Positions 17,243 to 28,424 of a stretch of 64,000 nt of DNA are shown here, one piece after another. A program made the translations under genes and the position numbers. This stretch comes from DRQF01 sp964559135. GTDB taxonomy: Bacteria > Planctomycetota > GCA-002687715 > DRQF01. Numbering within the stretch: position 1 is the first letter of the stretch; each line of letters starts with the position of its first letter. The DNA is taken from positions 21,491-85,490 of the forward strand of contig CAZLGG010000004.1 of NCBI GenBank assembly GCA_964559135.1, given 5' to 3'. Below the pieces are notes generated by a model that ran no database searches, had not been told where the DNA came from, and saw only the letters and a program-made list of their open reading frames with translations.

Positions 17243-19207
17243 TCATTTCTTGTCCATGACCTCGGACCGCATTCGGTCCATGAAATCTTCCAGGCTCATG
17301 GAGCCCAGATTCTTTCGCCCTCGGGCCCGGACCGCAACCGTGGATTCGGAAGCTTCTTTTTCCCCCACGACCAGCGTGTAGGGGATTTTCTGGGTTTCGG
17401 CGTTGCGGATCTTCCCGCCCATGCGATCCTTGCTGAAATCGGAGTCGACGCGGAATCCGGCCGCCTGAATCGCATCCAAGACGCTTTCAGCATATGGTTT
17501 ATGAGCGTCGGAGATCGTGATCACGCGCGCCTGAATCGGTGATATCCACACGGGGAAGCTTCCCCCGAAGTGTTCGATGAGGATACCCATGAAGCGCTCG
17601 ATGGACCCCAGGATCGCTCGATGAATCATCACGGGCCGAGATTTTCCACCCGCCTGGTCGTCATATTCCAGGCCGAAGCGCTCCGGCATATTGAAATCGA
17701 GCTGGACCGTGCCGAGCTGCCACTCCCGCTCCAGGGCGTCCTTCACGACGAAATCGATCTTCGGTCCGTAGAAGGCGCCGTCTCCTGCGTTGACCGTGAA
17801 GTCGATGCCGTTCGCATCCAACGCATCGCGCAGAGCTGACTCGGCCTTCTCCCAGATTTCGTCGCTCCCGATCGACATCTCCGGTCTCGTGGAGAGAAAC
17901 ACCAGCAGCTCGGGAAACTGGAAGTCGTCGTACACTTCCTTCAGGAGCTTGATGACGCCGGAGATCTCGTCGGCGATCTGGTCCTCGCGGCAGAAGATGT
18001 GCGCGTCGTCCTGACAGAACGTGCGCACGCGGGTCAGCCCCGCGGTGACTCCCGATCGCTCGTAGCGATGCAACCGGCCGAAGTCCGCCATCCTCACCGG
18101 AAGGTCTCTATACGAATGGAGCCGTGCGGCGAAGATCAGGGTGTGACTCGGGCAGTTCATCGGCTTCACGCCGTACTCGGCCTTGTCCACCTGAGTGAAG
18201 TACATGTTGTCCTTGTACTTGTCCCAGTGGCCCGATCGCTTCCAAAGTTCCACGTCGAAGATCTGGGGCGTGATCACTTCCTGATAGCCGAATCGACGAT
18301 ACTTCTCCCGCATCGTGTCGACGAGCAGGTTGTAGATCGTCGCCCCCTTCGGCAAGAAGAACGGACTGGCCGGCGCCCAGGGATGGAAGATGAATAGATC
18401 CAGCTCCTTGCCGAGCTTGCGGTGGTCGCGTCGCTGCGCCTCTTCACGTCGGTGAAGCCAACCGTCCAGATCCTTCTTCTTCCAAAACGCCGTTCCATAG
18501 ACGCGCTGGAGCATGGGCCGCGTCTCGTCGCCGCGCCAATAGGCCCCGGCCACGTTGAGGAGCTTGAAGGCCTTGACGTATCCGGTGCTGGGTACGTGGG
18601 GGCCGCGACAGAGATCTTCAAAAGCGCCCCCGCCGTGGCGAAAGACCGTGAGTTCCTCGTCCTCCGGAATGCCCTCGATGAGCTCGACCTTGTAGACCTC
18701 CCCATCCTTCGCGAAACGGTCCAAGCTCGGAGCCCGCTCGATGGTGCAGCGCTCGAAAGGGGTGTCCTCGGCGATGATCTTCGCCATCTCCGCCTCGATG
18801 CGACGCAGGTCCTCTTCCGTCAGACGATGTTCGAGATCGATGTCGTAGTAGAAACCTTGGTCCGTCGAGGGACCGATGGAGAGTTTCACCTCCGGCCACA
18901 GACGGCAGATGGCATCCGCCATGATATGGCTCGCCGAGTGCCGGATGACGGCGAGCCCGTCCGGCTTGTCCGCCGTCACGAGATCGATGCGGCAGTCGGA
19001 CTCGAGGGGCGTCCTCAGGTCGAGGATCTGTTCTCCACCGTCCACGCGCCCCCCTACGGTCACCTTGGCGAGACCGGGCCCGATGGATTCAGCCACGTCG
19101 ATGATCCGACTCCCCCGCGGCAGCTCGCGGACCGAGCCGTCGGGAAGGGTGACCTGAATGACACCTGCCTGGGCAGGATCGGCGTTGCTGTTCGTCTGAT
19201 GGGCCAT
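17243..19207 (-). CDS. thrS: Threonyl-tRNA synthetase
   Basis: From the ATG at 19207 the enzyme has 654 residues. It has an N-terminal TGS domain (VTLPDGSVRELPRGS) and the editing domain with RHSASHIMADA. The class II core follows, including motif 2 (RYERSGVTAGLTRVRTFCQDDAHIF) and the zinc ligand Cys in PMNCPSH, and the anticodon-binding domain closes the protein (PIQARVITISDAHKPYAE, VDSDFSKDRMGGKIRNA). It charges tRNA-Thr and clears mischarged Ser-tRNA-Thr. An in-frame upstream start at 19264 would add 19 unconserved residues. thrS leads the six-gene minus-strand translation operon and lies 49 bases before infC. Confidence 0.97.
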   Translation of the reverse strand: MAHQTNSNADPAQAGVIQVTLPDGSVRELPRGSRIIDVAESIGPGLAKVTVGGRVDGGEQILDLRTPLESDCRIDLVTADKPDGLAVIRHSASHIMADAICRLWPEVKLSIGPSTDQGFYYDIDLEHRLTEEDLRRIEAEMAKIIAEDTPFERCTIERAPSLDRFAKDGEVYKVELIEGIPEDEELTVFRHGGGAFEDLCRGPHVPSTGYVKAFKLLNVAGAYWRGDETRPMLQRVYGTAFWKKKDLDGWLHRREEAQRRDHRKLGKELDLFIFHPWAPASPFFLPKGATIYNLLVDTMREKYRRFGYQEVITPQIFDVELWKRSGHWDKYKDNMYFTQVDKAEYGVKPMNCPSHTLIFAARLHSYRDLPVRMADFGRLHRYERSGVTAGLTRVRTFCQDDAHIFCREDQIADEISGVIKLLKEVYDDFQFPELLVFLSTRPEMSIGSDEIWEKAESALRDALDANGIDFTVNAGDGAFYGPKIDFVVKDALEREWQLGTVQLDFNMPERFGLEYDDQAGGKSRPVMIHRAILGSIERFMGILIEHFGGSFPVWISPIQARVITISDAHKPYAESVLDAIQAAGFRVDSDFSKDRMGGKIRNAETQKIPYTLVVGEKEASESTVAVRARGRKNLGSMSLEDFMDRMRSEVMDKK

Positions 19208-19552
19208 GGTTTCCGGGGTCGTTCCGCTCTGACGGGAGTCTGTCGGCGCCCCTGAGGGGGGCAAGGGCGCGTTTTAGCAGAAACCCTCCGCCGCTTCAAC
19301 GCGCCACGCCATCGCCTAATACGCGATCGGACAAGGGCTTAGGGGACGCCCGACTCGCTTGGATCACTCCGTCGCGTACCCGACATCCTCCCATCGCAAG
19401 AAAACCTCAAAGAGCAACATCACTCCGCAGTGAGTAGAATGTTCCCCATTCCATCAGACTCTCGAGATATCCCGGGCGCTTTGCACCACGGTTCACTGCG
19501 CGGATTCACGTTCCACGCCACGCGCGCCCACAGACCGAAAAGGATTCGCACC
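19208..19552. other. Divergent intergenic region between thrS and the first secreted paralogue
   Basis: This gap of about 345 bases must hold the promoter of the translation operon on the minus strand and of the secreted-protein gene on the plus strand. I see no clear consensus promoter, riboswitch or T-box-type leader in it, and no convincing open frame. AAGGA at about 19540 is the ribosome-binding site for the plus-strand gene. Confidence 0.5.
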
Positions 19553-20698
19553 ATGAAGAGATTCACTTTGTTTCTGACGGCCTTGTATCTTGTCCTCGGC
19601 GCGGCGACGGCACAGCAACTCGAACCCAACAGCCCGGGCGGCTCGCTGCGAAGCAACGGTGCCGACCCGACACCGACCGTCCCTTTCCTCGTCGATCCGA
19701 ATAGCTCCATGGACTTCGAAGTTGGGGGCAACGCCGGTTCACCCTATGGCTTGGTGGCCGGCCAACTGGCGACTCAATCCATCACGTCCCCCCTTCTCAA
19801 CGGCCAGTTCTTCGATCTCGACGTCGCGACGGCCACCCTCATCGGCGACGGCATCAGCGGCGGGAGCACCGGCCTCCCGACGAATCTCTTCGCCCTCAAC
19901 GGGACCGGCGGCGCAAACTGGTCGATTCCAGCCAACGCGGGGCTTCTCGGTCAGCAGCTCGCTTTTCAAGCCGTCGTCAGCGATCCAGGACAACCACCTC
20001 TCAATCTCAACATCACCGCGGCCGTCGAATTCGATTTCCAAAGCGTCTCCATTCTCATCGGCGACGACACCTTGACGGGCATCACGCTCCTCCAGCCGTA
20101 TGCCTTCTATGGGCAGACCTACACCCAGTGCTGGATCTCCACGAACGGTTGGATCAAGTTCGGCGGCGCTCCGACCCACAGCGACCTCGCCGAGAGCACT
20201 CCCAACTTCCTGAGCGGCAACATCGGAAACTCCGGAGCCGGAACCGGCCCCATCGTGGCGGCCCTATGGGAAGACCTTGACATGGGGAACGGGAATCCCG
20301 GCCAACAGGTGATCATCGCCGAGTCCACGCCGGGCTTCCTCACCGTCACGTGGCAAAATGGCGATTATTGGCCGTCCACGCCCTTCGGCACGATCTCGGC
20401 CACGATCGACGTGACGGCCGGAGTCCCGCAGATCACTCTCAATTTCATGGGCTACACAGCGGCGGCGCCCCCCACCGAGGGGCTCGTCGGCATTTCCGAC
20501 GGCGGCACGGCGATGGCGGTCGGCAACGAGGTCGACATCGTTCAGATGGGAGCCGTCGTCCCGACAGGTGGCATCAACCCGGCGGAGACCATCTTCCAGA
20601 ACTTCGGCACGGGACCATTCAGCGAGTCGGTCGATCTCGCGGGAACCGTGGTCAACTTCATCGACGCCGGCGGCGCCGGTCAATTCACCATGTTCTGA
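19553..20698 (+). CDS. Secreted protein of unknown function, tandem paralogue 1
   Basis: This 381-residue protein has a signal peptide at residues 1-21 (MKRFTLFLTALYLVLGAATA, then QQL). The mature protein is glycine-, aspartate- and asparagine-rich and beta-strand dominated, with QCWISTNGWIKFGG, AALWEDLDMGNGNPGQQVII and FLTVTWQNGDYWP in the middle. That part resembles the nidogen/NIDO-type extracellular beta-sheet region of large surface proteins, but the resemblance is approximate. The C-terminus ends GAGQFTMF. AAGGA lies eight bases before the ATG. Its tandem copy has the same length and order of motifs, so the two arose by duplication. Function and surface attachment are unknown. Confidence 0.75.
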   Translation: MKRFTLFLTALYLVLGAATAQQLEPNSPGGSLRSNGADPTPTVPFLVDPNSSMDFEVGGNAGSPYGLVAGQLATQSITSPLLNGQFFDLDVATATLIGDGISGGSTGLPTNLFALNGTGGANWSIPANAGLLGQQLAFQAVVSDPGQPPLNLNITAAVEFDFQSVSILIGDDTLTGITLLQPYAFYGQTYTQCWISTNGWIKFGGAPTHSDLAESTPNFLSGNIGNSGAGTGPIVAALWEDLDMGNGNPGQQVIIAESTPGFLTVTWQNGDYWPSTPFGTISATIDVTAGVPQITLNFMGYTAAAPPTEGLVGISDGGTAMAVGNEVDIVQMGAVVPTGGINPAETIFQNFGTGPFSESVDLAGTVVNFIDAGGAGQFTMF

Positions 20699-20731
20699 CA
20701 CGAAGCTGACACGCCTCATGAGCCAACTCCG

Positions 20732-20757
20732 GGGAGCCGCATCGGCGGCTCCCTTCT
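20732..20757 (+). terminator. Terminator-like hairpin between the tandem paralogues
   Basis: A perfect 9-base stem (20732-20740 with 20745-20753) has a 4-base loop and a short TTCTT tail. It is weaker than the hairpin after the second copy and may only attenuate. It is similar in sequence to that second hairpin. Confidence 0.55.
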
Positions 20758-20920
20758 TCGTTCCGTCGGGAACGCGGTCCCCGCGACATCTTGGCCTGGA
20801 AAATGGGGGGAGTATATGCCCACCTCAAACGTTGAGCAGCCGGTGGCGGCACCGTCCGGCCGTCTTTCCAATGACTCCTGATGCCGTGCGGCCGCCAGAG
20901 CTCAAGAAAGGAGATGAGCC

Positions 20921-22066
20921 ATGCAGAGATTCATGCTTTTTCTGATCGCTTTGTGCCTGATCCTCGCTCCGGTGACCGCACAGCAACTGGAGCCGAACAC
21001 CCCCGGAGGCTTCCTCCAGGTCAACGGCGTCGATCCCACGCCCGGAACACCCTTCCTTGTCACACCCAACGGCACGATGAACTTCGAGGTCGGCGGCAAC
21101 GCGAATGCGGGGTATTCCCTCGTCGTGGGGCAATTGGCCACGACATCGATCACGGACCCTCTGCTCAACGGCCAGTTTTTCGACATCGACCTGAACACGG
21201 CCGCACTCGTCGGTGACGGCATCGGAGGCACCAACACGGGCCTGCCGGCCAACCTGTTCTTCCTGAACTCGAACGGCGTGAGCCCATGGAGCATTCCCAC
21301 CAATCCGGGACTCCTCGGCCAGAGACTCGCCTTCCAGGCTGTCGTCTTCGATCCGGCCCAGCCCCCCTTGAATCTCAACATCACGGCCGCGGCCGAATTC
21401 GACGTCCAGAACGTCACCGTTCTCACCGGCGACGACAGCTTTGTGTCTTTCAGCTTGCTTCAGCCCTACCCCCTCTATGGCCAGACCTACAACCAGTGCT
21501 TCATCTCGACGAACGGCTGGATCAAGTTCGGCGGCGCTCCGTTTTTCAGTGACTTGAGCGAAAGCTCCCAGGACTTCCTGAGTGGGAACGTCGGAGGAGC
21601 CGGCGCTGGCAGCGGTCCCGTCGTCGCGCCTCTTTGGGAAGACCTGGACATGGGGAACGGGAATCCCGGTCAGCAGGTGATCATCAACGAATCCGTTCCC
21701 GGTCTCTTGACCGTCACCTGGCAGAACGGCGACTACTTTCCTTCGACTCCCTTCGGCACGGTCATCGCGACGGTCGATGTGACGGCGGGCATTCCGCAGA
21801 TCACCCTCGACTACTTGGGCTACAACGCCATGACGCCTCCCACGGAAGGCATCGTGGGCGTCTCGGACGGCGGCGTCGCCATGGCGGTCGCCAATGAGGT
21901 CGATCTCGTTCAGATGGGAGCCGTCGTGCCGACCGGTGGCTTCAACCCGGCGGAGACCATTTTCCAGAACTTCGGCACGGGGACCTTCCCCGAAGCCGTG
22001 GATCTGGCGGGCACGGTCCTCAATTTCGTCGACGCGGCAGGCACGGGTCAGTTCGCCCTCTTCTGA
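20921..22066 (+). CDS. Secreted protein of unknown function, tandem paralogue 2
   Basis: Also 381 residues, with signal peptide MQRFMLFLIALCLILAPVTA followed by QQLEPN. Almost every motif of the upstream copy recurs in register: PGTPFLV, NFEVGGNA, QCFISTNGWIKFGG, LWEDLDMGNGNPGQQVII, LTVTWQNGDYFP, FNPAETIFQNFGTG and the C-terminal GQFALF. The protein is probably exported to the cell surface or medium. The two genes have equal length but differ throughout the signal peptide and many loops, so this is not a recent copy. Unlike the first copy, it is followed by a strong terminator. Confidence 0.75.
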   Translation: MQRFMLFLIALCLILAPVTAQQLEPNTPGGFLQVNGVDPTPGTPFLVTPNGTMNFEVGGNANAGYSLVVGQLATTSITDPLLNGQFFDIDLNTAALVGDGIGGTNTGLPANLFFLNSNGVSPWSIPTNPGLLGQRLAFQAVVFDPAQPPLNLNITAAAEFDVQNVTVLTGDDSFVSFSLLQPYPLYGQTYNQCFISTNGWIKFGGAPFFSDLSESSQDFLSGNVGGAGAGSGPVVAPLWEDLDMGNGNPGQQVIINESVPGLLTVTWQNGDYFPSTPFGTVIATVDVTAGIPQITLDYLGYNAMTPPTEGIVGVSDGGVAMAVANEVDLVQMGAVVPTGGFNPAETIFQNFGTGTFPEAVDLAGTVLNFVDAAGTGQFALF

Positions 22067-22095
22067 TCCCACCTGGACACCGAATGTGTTCCCTC

Positions 22096-22126
22096 GGGGA
22101 GCCGGCAGGCCGGCTCCCCTTTTTTT
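22096..22126 (+). terminator. Rho-independent terminator after the second secreted paralogue
   Basis: A perfect 10-base GC-rich stem (22096-22105 and 22110-22119) has a 4-base loop and seven T residues. It lies 30 bases after the stop and ends the plus-strand unit before the convergent aspS. Confidence 0.92.
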
Positions 22127-22154
22127 GACCGGTTCAAGGCACGGCGACGGCGCG

Positions 22155-23951
22155 CTACGGAGCGTCTCGAGGAAGTTTCTTTGGGTCGTCGGACGCATGG
22201 CCGACAAAACGGAGGCCGAGGGCGTCGAGGGCGTCGCCGAGAGGTTCGCTGGGGGACTCGGTGAGGGGACAGACTCCGCGGGAGTTCTTGGGGAAGGCGA
22301 TGACTTCCCGGAGGTTGTCGCGTCCCAGCATGACCATGACCAACCGATCGAGCCCCAGGGCGATGCCCCCGTGGGGCGGCGCGCCGTATTCCAACGCTCG
22401 CAGGAACCAGCCGAACTTGGCTTCCACGTCCTCCTCGGAAAGGTTGACCAGTTCAAAGACGCGACGCTGTACCTCCGGGCGGTGAATACGCAAGCTGCCC
22501 GAACCCATCTCCACTCCATTCACCACGAGATCGTAGAGATCCCCCAGGACTTGCGAGAGATCCCCTTCCTCCCCCTTCGCCGGGAGGGGTTTCTTGGGCA
22601 TGGTGAACATGTGGTGCATGGCGGTCCAATGGCCCGCTTCCTCGTCGTATTCGAAGAGAGGAAAGTCCACGACCCACAGGCAATCCGTCCGCGAATCGTC
22701 AATGAGACCCAGAGCCCGGCCCAGATGCAGCCGGACGTGGGCAAGCGCCGCGAACACGACGGCGTCGCGGTCCGCGACGAAGACGAGGAGATCGCCCGGT
22801 TCCGCACCCGCGCGCTCCAACATGGGATGCAGTTCCGACTCCTGCAGGAACTTACCCACCGGCCCCTGGAAACCGTCCTCGTTCCACTTCACCCAGGCCA
22901 ATCCACGCGCGCCGTACTCCTTGGCCACCTTCTCCAGCTTGTCCACCTTCTTGCGCGGCATGGCGGCGCCACCCGGTACGCGGATGGCGCGGACCGAACC
23001 TCCCGAAGCGACGGCTCCGGAGAACACCTTGAACCCGGTTCTTGCCGCCAGATCGGACAGGTCCACGAGTTCCAATCCGAATCGCGTATCCGGTTTGTCG
23101 GTGCCGAAACGCGCCATGGCTTCCGCGTAGGTCATTCGCGGGAAGGGCAGCGGGAGATCCACGCCCTTCAGCTCCTTCCAAAGGCGGTGAAGCGTCTTCT
23201 CCACGATGGCGAAGACGTCGTCCGGGCGGACGAAACTCATTTCCATGTCCAACTGTGTGAACTCGGGCTGACGGTCGGCGCGAAGGTCTTCGTCTCGCAG
23301 GCACTTGCAGATCTGATAGTAGCGGTCGAGACCCGAGACCATGAGCACCTGCTTGAAGAGCTGGGGCGACTGGGGAAGGGCATAGACAAGACCAGGCTGC
23401 AGACGGGAGGGCACGATGAAGTCCCGGGCTCCCTCGGGGGTCGTCTTCGTCAGCAGAGGCGTCTCAATGTCCACGAAGTCTTCGTCGTGAAAGACCTCGC
23501 GGATGATCTGGGTGACGCGGCTGCGAAAGACCATCGCCTCGGACAGGGGGCGACGGCGAAGGTCCACGAAACGGTACTTGAGCCGCGTGTCCTCCTTCGC
23601 CTCGATCTCGTCCTGAACCTCGAAGGGCGGCGTCTTCGACCTGTTGAGGATTTCGACCTCGAGGACCTTCACCTCGACCTCGCCGGTCGGGCGGTCCGCG
23701 TTGATCTGCCCATCCGGCCGGGCTTCCACCTTGCCCCTGAGGGCGATCACATATTCAGACTTCAGGCCCTCGAGGATCTCCTCTTGGCCCGGGTCGAAAC
23801 GCGCCTGAGTGATGCCGTATCGATCGCAGAGGTCGACGAAGTGGACACCGCCGTGATCCCGGCGATTGCGGACCCAACCGGCCAGAATGACCTCACGGTC
23901 GATGTCCTTCGAACGCAGTTCGCCGCAGGTGACGTTTCGATGCAATCTCAT
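22155..23951 (-). CDS. aspS: Aspartyl-tRNA synthetase, bacterial type
   Basis: The protein has 598 residues. The N-terminal OB-fold (VILAGWVRNRRDHGGVHFVDLCDRYG) recognises the anticodon. The catalytic core follows with TPEGARDFIVPSRL, then YALPQSPQLFKQVLMVSGLDRYYQICKCLRDEDLRADRQPEFTQLD containing motif 2. A GAD insert typical of bacterial AspRS fills the middle, and motif 3 GGIALGLDRL is near the end. It charges tRNA-Asp (and tRNA-Asn in species without AsnRS). The gene starts 96 bases after atpC on the same strand, so partial read-through from the ATP synthase operon is possible. Confidence 0.97.
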   Translation of the reverse strand: MRLHRNVTCGELRSKDIDREVILAGWVRNRRDHGGVHFVDLCDRYGITQARFDPGQEEILEGLKSEYVIALRGKVEARPDGQINADRPTGEVEVKVLEVEILNRSKTPPFEVQDEIEAKEDTRLKYRFVDLRRRPLSEAMVFRSRVTQIIREVFHDEDFVDIETPLLTKTTPEGARDFIVPSRLQPGLVYALPQSPQLFKQVLMVSGLDRYYQICKCLRDEDLRADRQPEFTQLDMEMSFVRPDDVFAIVEKTLHRLWKELKGVDLPLPFPRMTYAEAMARFGTDKPDTRFGLELVDLSDLAARTGFKVFSGAVASGGSVRAIRVPGGAAMPRKKVDKLEKVAKEYGARGLAWVKWNEDGFQGPVGKFLQESELHPMLERAGAEPGDLLVFVADRDAVVFAALAHVRLHLGRALGLIDDSRTDCLWVVDFPLFEYDEEAGHWTAMHHMFTMPKKPLPAKGEEGDLSQVLGDLYDLVVNGVEMGSGSLRIHRPEVQRRVFELVNLSEEDVEAKFGWFLRALEYGAPPHGGIALGLDRLVMVMLGRDNLREVIAFPKNSRGVCPLTESPSEPLGDALDALGLRFVGHASDDPKKLPRDAP

Positions 23952-24047
23952 GGGAAGAATCTCCTCAGCGAGGAGATACCGAAAAGTGCCCCCGAAATCA
24001 CGCCGCGAGCGGCGTGATCGGGGGCGACCTTCATCTCGAGAAAGGTC

Positions 24048-24479
24048 TCAGTTGTTTCTTTGGGCGTCCCGAGCGACGTGCAGGCGTTGGAGCGCGCGGC
24101 GAAGAGCCAATTCAGCCCGGAGGAAATCGATCTCAGATCGCGCTTCTTTCCGCTTCTGGAGGCGCTCCCGCGCCCGCTGCTCGGCGCGGCGAGCCCGCTC
24201 GACATCGATGTCCTCCGCCCGCTCACCGACGTCCGCCAGGATGCGACAGAGATTGTCCGAAACCTCCAGGAATCCGTCGGAGACGAAAAGGAGCGTCTCC
24301 TTCCCCGATTCCTCCACCACGCGCAGCTCACCCATTTCCACGGCGGAGAGCATGGGGGCGTGATTGGGCAACACTCCCATCAGGCCGTCGGCCGCCGGAA
24401 AGACGACGGACCGAACGGCGCCGTGGAAGACCTCCTGCTCGGGGGTCACGAACTCGAGATCGAAAACGGTGGCGGCCAT
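24048..24479 (-). CDS. atpC: F-type ATP synthase subunit epsilon
   Basis: This 143-residue F1 epsilon subunit begins with the beta-sandwich part (EFVTPEQEVFHGAVRSVVFPAADGLMGVLPNHAPML) and has a C-terminal two-helix hairpin rich in Arg and Glu (RARRAEQRARERLQKRKEA). It couples gamma rotation to catalysis and can inhibit ATP hydrolysis. Thirteen bases separate it from atpD. It is the last gene of the operon. Confidence 0.95.
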   Translation of the reverse strand: MAATVFDLEFVTPEQEVFHGAVRSVVFPAADGLMGVLPNHAPMLSAVEMGELRVVEESGKETLLFVSDGFLEVSDNLCRILADVGERAEDIDVERARRAEQRARERLQKRKEARSEIDFLRAELALRRALQRLHVARDAQRNN

Positions 24480-24492
24480 GCTTCAGATCTCC

Positions 24493-25899
24493 TCAGGCAG
24501 CCGTGGTGGTCTGGATCTTCTCGGCCTTGGCCACGGCGTCCTCGATGGTGCCCACCATGTAGAAGGCATCCTCGGGAAGATGATCCCATTTGCCCTCGAG
24601 GATCTCCTTGAAGGAACGAACCGTATCCTCGATCTCCACGAAGATGCCCGGCGAACCGGTGAACTGCTCCGCGACCGCGAAGGGCTGCGCCAAGAATTTC
24701 TGGATGCGCCGCGCCCGATTCACGGTGGCCCTGTCCTCGTCGGAGAGTTCCTCCATGCCGAGAATGGCAATGATGTCTTTCAGCTCCTTGTAGCGCTGCA
24801 GGATCTGCTGCACGGCGCGGGCCGTGCGGTAGTGTTCTTCGCCCACGAAGTCGGGAGAGAGCTGACGCGACGTGGAACGAAGCGGGTCCACGGCGGGATA
24901 GATGCCCAACTCGGCCAGCGATCGCTCGAGGGCCACGGTGGCGTCCAAGTGAGGGAAGGTCGCCACGGGCGCCGGGTCGGTGTAGTCGTCGGCAGGCACG
25001 TAGATGGCCTGCATCGATGTGATCGATCCTTTGTCCGTCGTCGTGATTCTCTCCTGAAGTGCGCCCATCTCCGAGTTCAAGGTGGGCTGATAACCCACGG
25101 CCGACGGCATCCGTCCGAGCAACGTGGACACCTCGGAACCCGCCTGCACGAATCGGAAGATGTTGTCGATGAAGAGCAGAACGTCCTTGCCCAGCTCGTC
25201 GCGGAAATACTCGCACATCGTCAGGGCGGAGAGGGCCACGCGAAGACGGGCACCCGGAGGCTCGTTCATCTGACCGAAGACGAGAGCCGTCGACGGCAAC
25301 ACATTGGCTTCCTTCATTTCGAGGAAGAGGTCATTGCCCTCACGGGTTCTTTCTCCCACGCCCGCGAACGCGGAGTAACCCGAGTGCTGCTTCGCAACGA
25401 CGTGAATGAGCTCCTGGATGAGCACCGTCTTTCCCACACCCGCTCCGCCGAACAGGCCGATCTTGCCGCCCTTCGCGAAAGGCACGAGAAGGTCGATGAC
25501 CTTGATCCCCGTGTTGAAGGTCTGGGACACGGTCTGCTGGCGCTCGAAGCTGGGTGCCGCCCTGTGAATGGGCCAGCGAGGCCCCTTGGGCGGCTCACCC
25601 TTGTCGAGAGGCTGCCCGAGCAGATTGTACACCCGCCCCAGCGCGTCCTCACCCACGGGAACCGTGATGGCCTCTCCCGTGTCCTTCACCTCCGACCCCC
25701 TCTGGAGGCCGTCGGTGCTGGTCATCGCGATGGTGCGGACCACGTCGTTGCCCAGGTGCTGCTGCACCTCCAAGACGATGTCTTCGTCGGTCGCCTCGTT
25801 GTGGACGACGAGGGCATTGTAGATCGCGGGAAGGTTCTCCCGATCGAACTTCACGTCGACGACGACACCGACAATCTCGTGAATGCTTCCGGAACTCAC
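24493..25899 (-). CDS. atpD: F-type ATP synthase subunit beta
   Basis: The 468-residue catalytic F1 beta subunit has the Walker A P-loop GGAGVGKT, the GERTREGNDL segment, and the DELSEED-like loop present as MEELSDEDR near residue 380. It hydrolyses or makes ATP at the three catalytic sites. It sits between atpG and atpC, 37 bases after atpG and 13 before atpC. Confidence 0.98.
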   Translation of the reverse strand: MSSGSIHEIVGVVVDVKFDRENLPAIYNALVVHNEATDEDIVLEVQQHLGNDVVRTIAMTSTDGLQRGSEVKDTGEAITVPVGEDALGRVYNLLGQPLDKGEPPKGPRWPIHRAAPSFERQQTVSQTFNTGIKVIDLLVPFAKGGKIGLFGGAGVGKTVLIQELIHVVAKQHSGYSAFAGVGERTREGNDLFLEMKEANVLPSTALVFGQMNEPPGARLRVALSALTMCEYFRDELGKDVLLFIDNIFRFVQAGSEVSTLLGRMPSAVGYQPTLNSEMGALQERITTTDKGSITSMQAIYVPADDYTDPAPVATFPHLDATVALERSLAELGIYPAVDPLRSTSRQLSPDFVGEEHYRTARAVQQILQRYKELKDIIAILGMEELSDEDRATVNRARRIQKFLAQPFAVAEQFTGSPGIFVEIEDTVRSFKEILEGKWDHLPEDAFYMVGTIEDAVAKAEKIQTTTAA

Positions 25900-25936
25900 G
25901 TCAACCGCTCCCTGTGCTCAGCGTGTATGTTTTCCA

Positions 25937-26833
25937 TCAGCCCTTCAGGGCTTCCGCTCCCGCCGCGATCTCCAAGAGCTCGGCGGTGATGCCCGCTTGG
26001 CGGGCCTTGTTGTATTCGCGGGTGAGGTCGTCGATCATGTCGCCGGCCGCATCCGTTGCGTTCTTCATGGCAATGCGTCGGGCCGCGAACTCGCTGGCAA
26101 GCGACTCCAACACCGCATTGAAGAACTTCATTTCGAGTGACTTGGGGATGAGCCTCGCCAAGATCTCCTTGGGGCTGGGCTCCATGATGTACTCGGTCTC
26201 GCCCTCGGTCGCGACCGCCTCTTCGCCTTCCGCTTCACCGTCCGTGGGGAGGGCGGCGAGAGGTAAGAGGGTCTCGACGGTGGGGACGAATTTCACCACC
26301 GACTGAAACATGGTGTAGACCAAGCTGACCCGCTGGTAATTCCCCTGCACGAATGCATCCGCCAAGGACGCCATGACCTTGGACATGGCGCGGTAGTCGG
26401 CGTATTCCAGGCGCCCCTCGTACGAGCCGGCAGAGGACTGCTTGATCTTTTCGAAGAGCAAGGTCGCGCGACGGCCCAGCGTGTAGACGTCGACCTCGAT
26501 CCCTCTTTTCTCCACCTCGCGCACGTAGCCCACGGCCTTGCGAGAGAGGTTGGCGTTGAAGGGGCCGCAGAGCCCCTTCGTACCACCGATCACGATCACG
26601 CACTCCCGCTCGACCTCGGTCGGAGCCACGAGCAAAGGTGAGGTGTCCTCGGGCGCATGGCGCGCAACCCTCGCCATCATGGCCCGAATCGCATCGGCGA
26701 AGGGACGGGTGGCTTCCGCCCGTCCCTGAAGCTTCTTCATCTTCGTGGTGGCGACGAGTTCCATGGTACTCGTCACCTTGCGGATGTTGCCGATGCTCTT
26801 GATGCGAGCTTTGAGTTCTTTGACGCCCTTCAT
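25937..26833 (-). CDS. atpG: F-type ATP synthase subunit gamma
   Basis: The 298-residue central stalk subunit has the characteristic N-terminal helix (LKARIKSIGNIRKVTSTMELVATTKMKKLQ) and the C-terminal helix (RRIAMKNATDAAGDMIDDLTREYNKARQAGIT). The Rossmann-like middle shows CVIVIGGTKGLCGPFNAN. A Glu- and Gly-rich insert (DGEAEGEEAVATEGE) follows the Rossmann part and makes it a little longer than the usual 285-290 residues. Confidence 0.97.
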   Translation of the reverse strand: MKGVKELKARIKSIGNIRKVTSTMELVATTKMKKLQGRAEATRPFADAIRAMMARVARHAPEDTSPLLVAPTEVERECVIVIGGTKGLCGPFNANLSRKAVGYVREVEKRGIEVDVYTLGRRATLLFEKIKQSSAGSYEGRLEYADYRAMSKVMASLADAFVQGNYQRVSLVYTMFQSVVKFVPTVETLLPLAALPTDGEAEGEEAVATEGETEYIMEPSPKEILARLIPKSLEMKFFNAVLESLASEFAARRIAMKNATDAAGDMIDDLTREYNKARQAGITAELLEIAAGAEALKG

Positions 26834-26846
26834 GCTTGGGTCCCGC

Positions 26847-28385
<1,539 letters not shown>

Positions 28386-28424
28386 GTTTCCACTCCAGAG
28401 GAATCGGAAGAGACTGAGCGAGCG

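Noticed and set aside
22128..22154. Bidirectional terminator for aspS
   Set aside because: Read on the minus strand, the strong hairpin at 22096-22119 has no T-run after it, so I call it only for the plus-strand gene.
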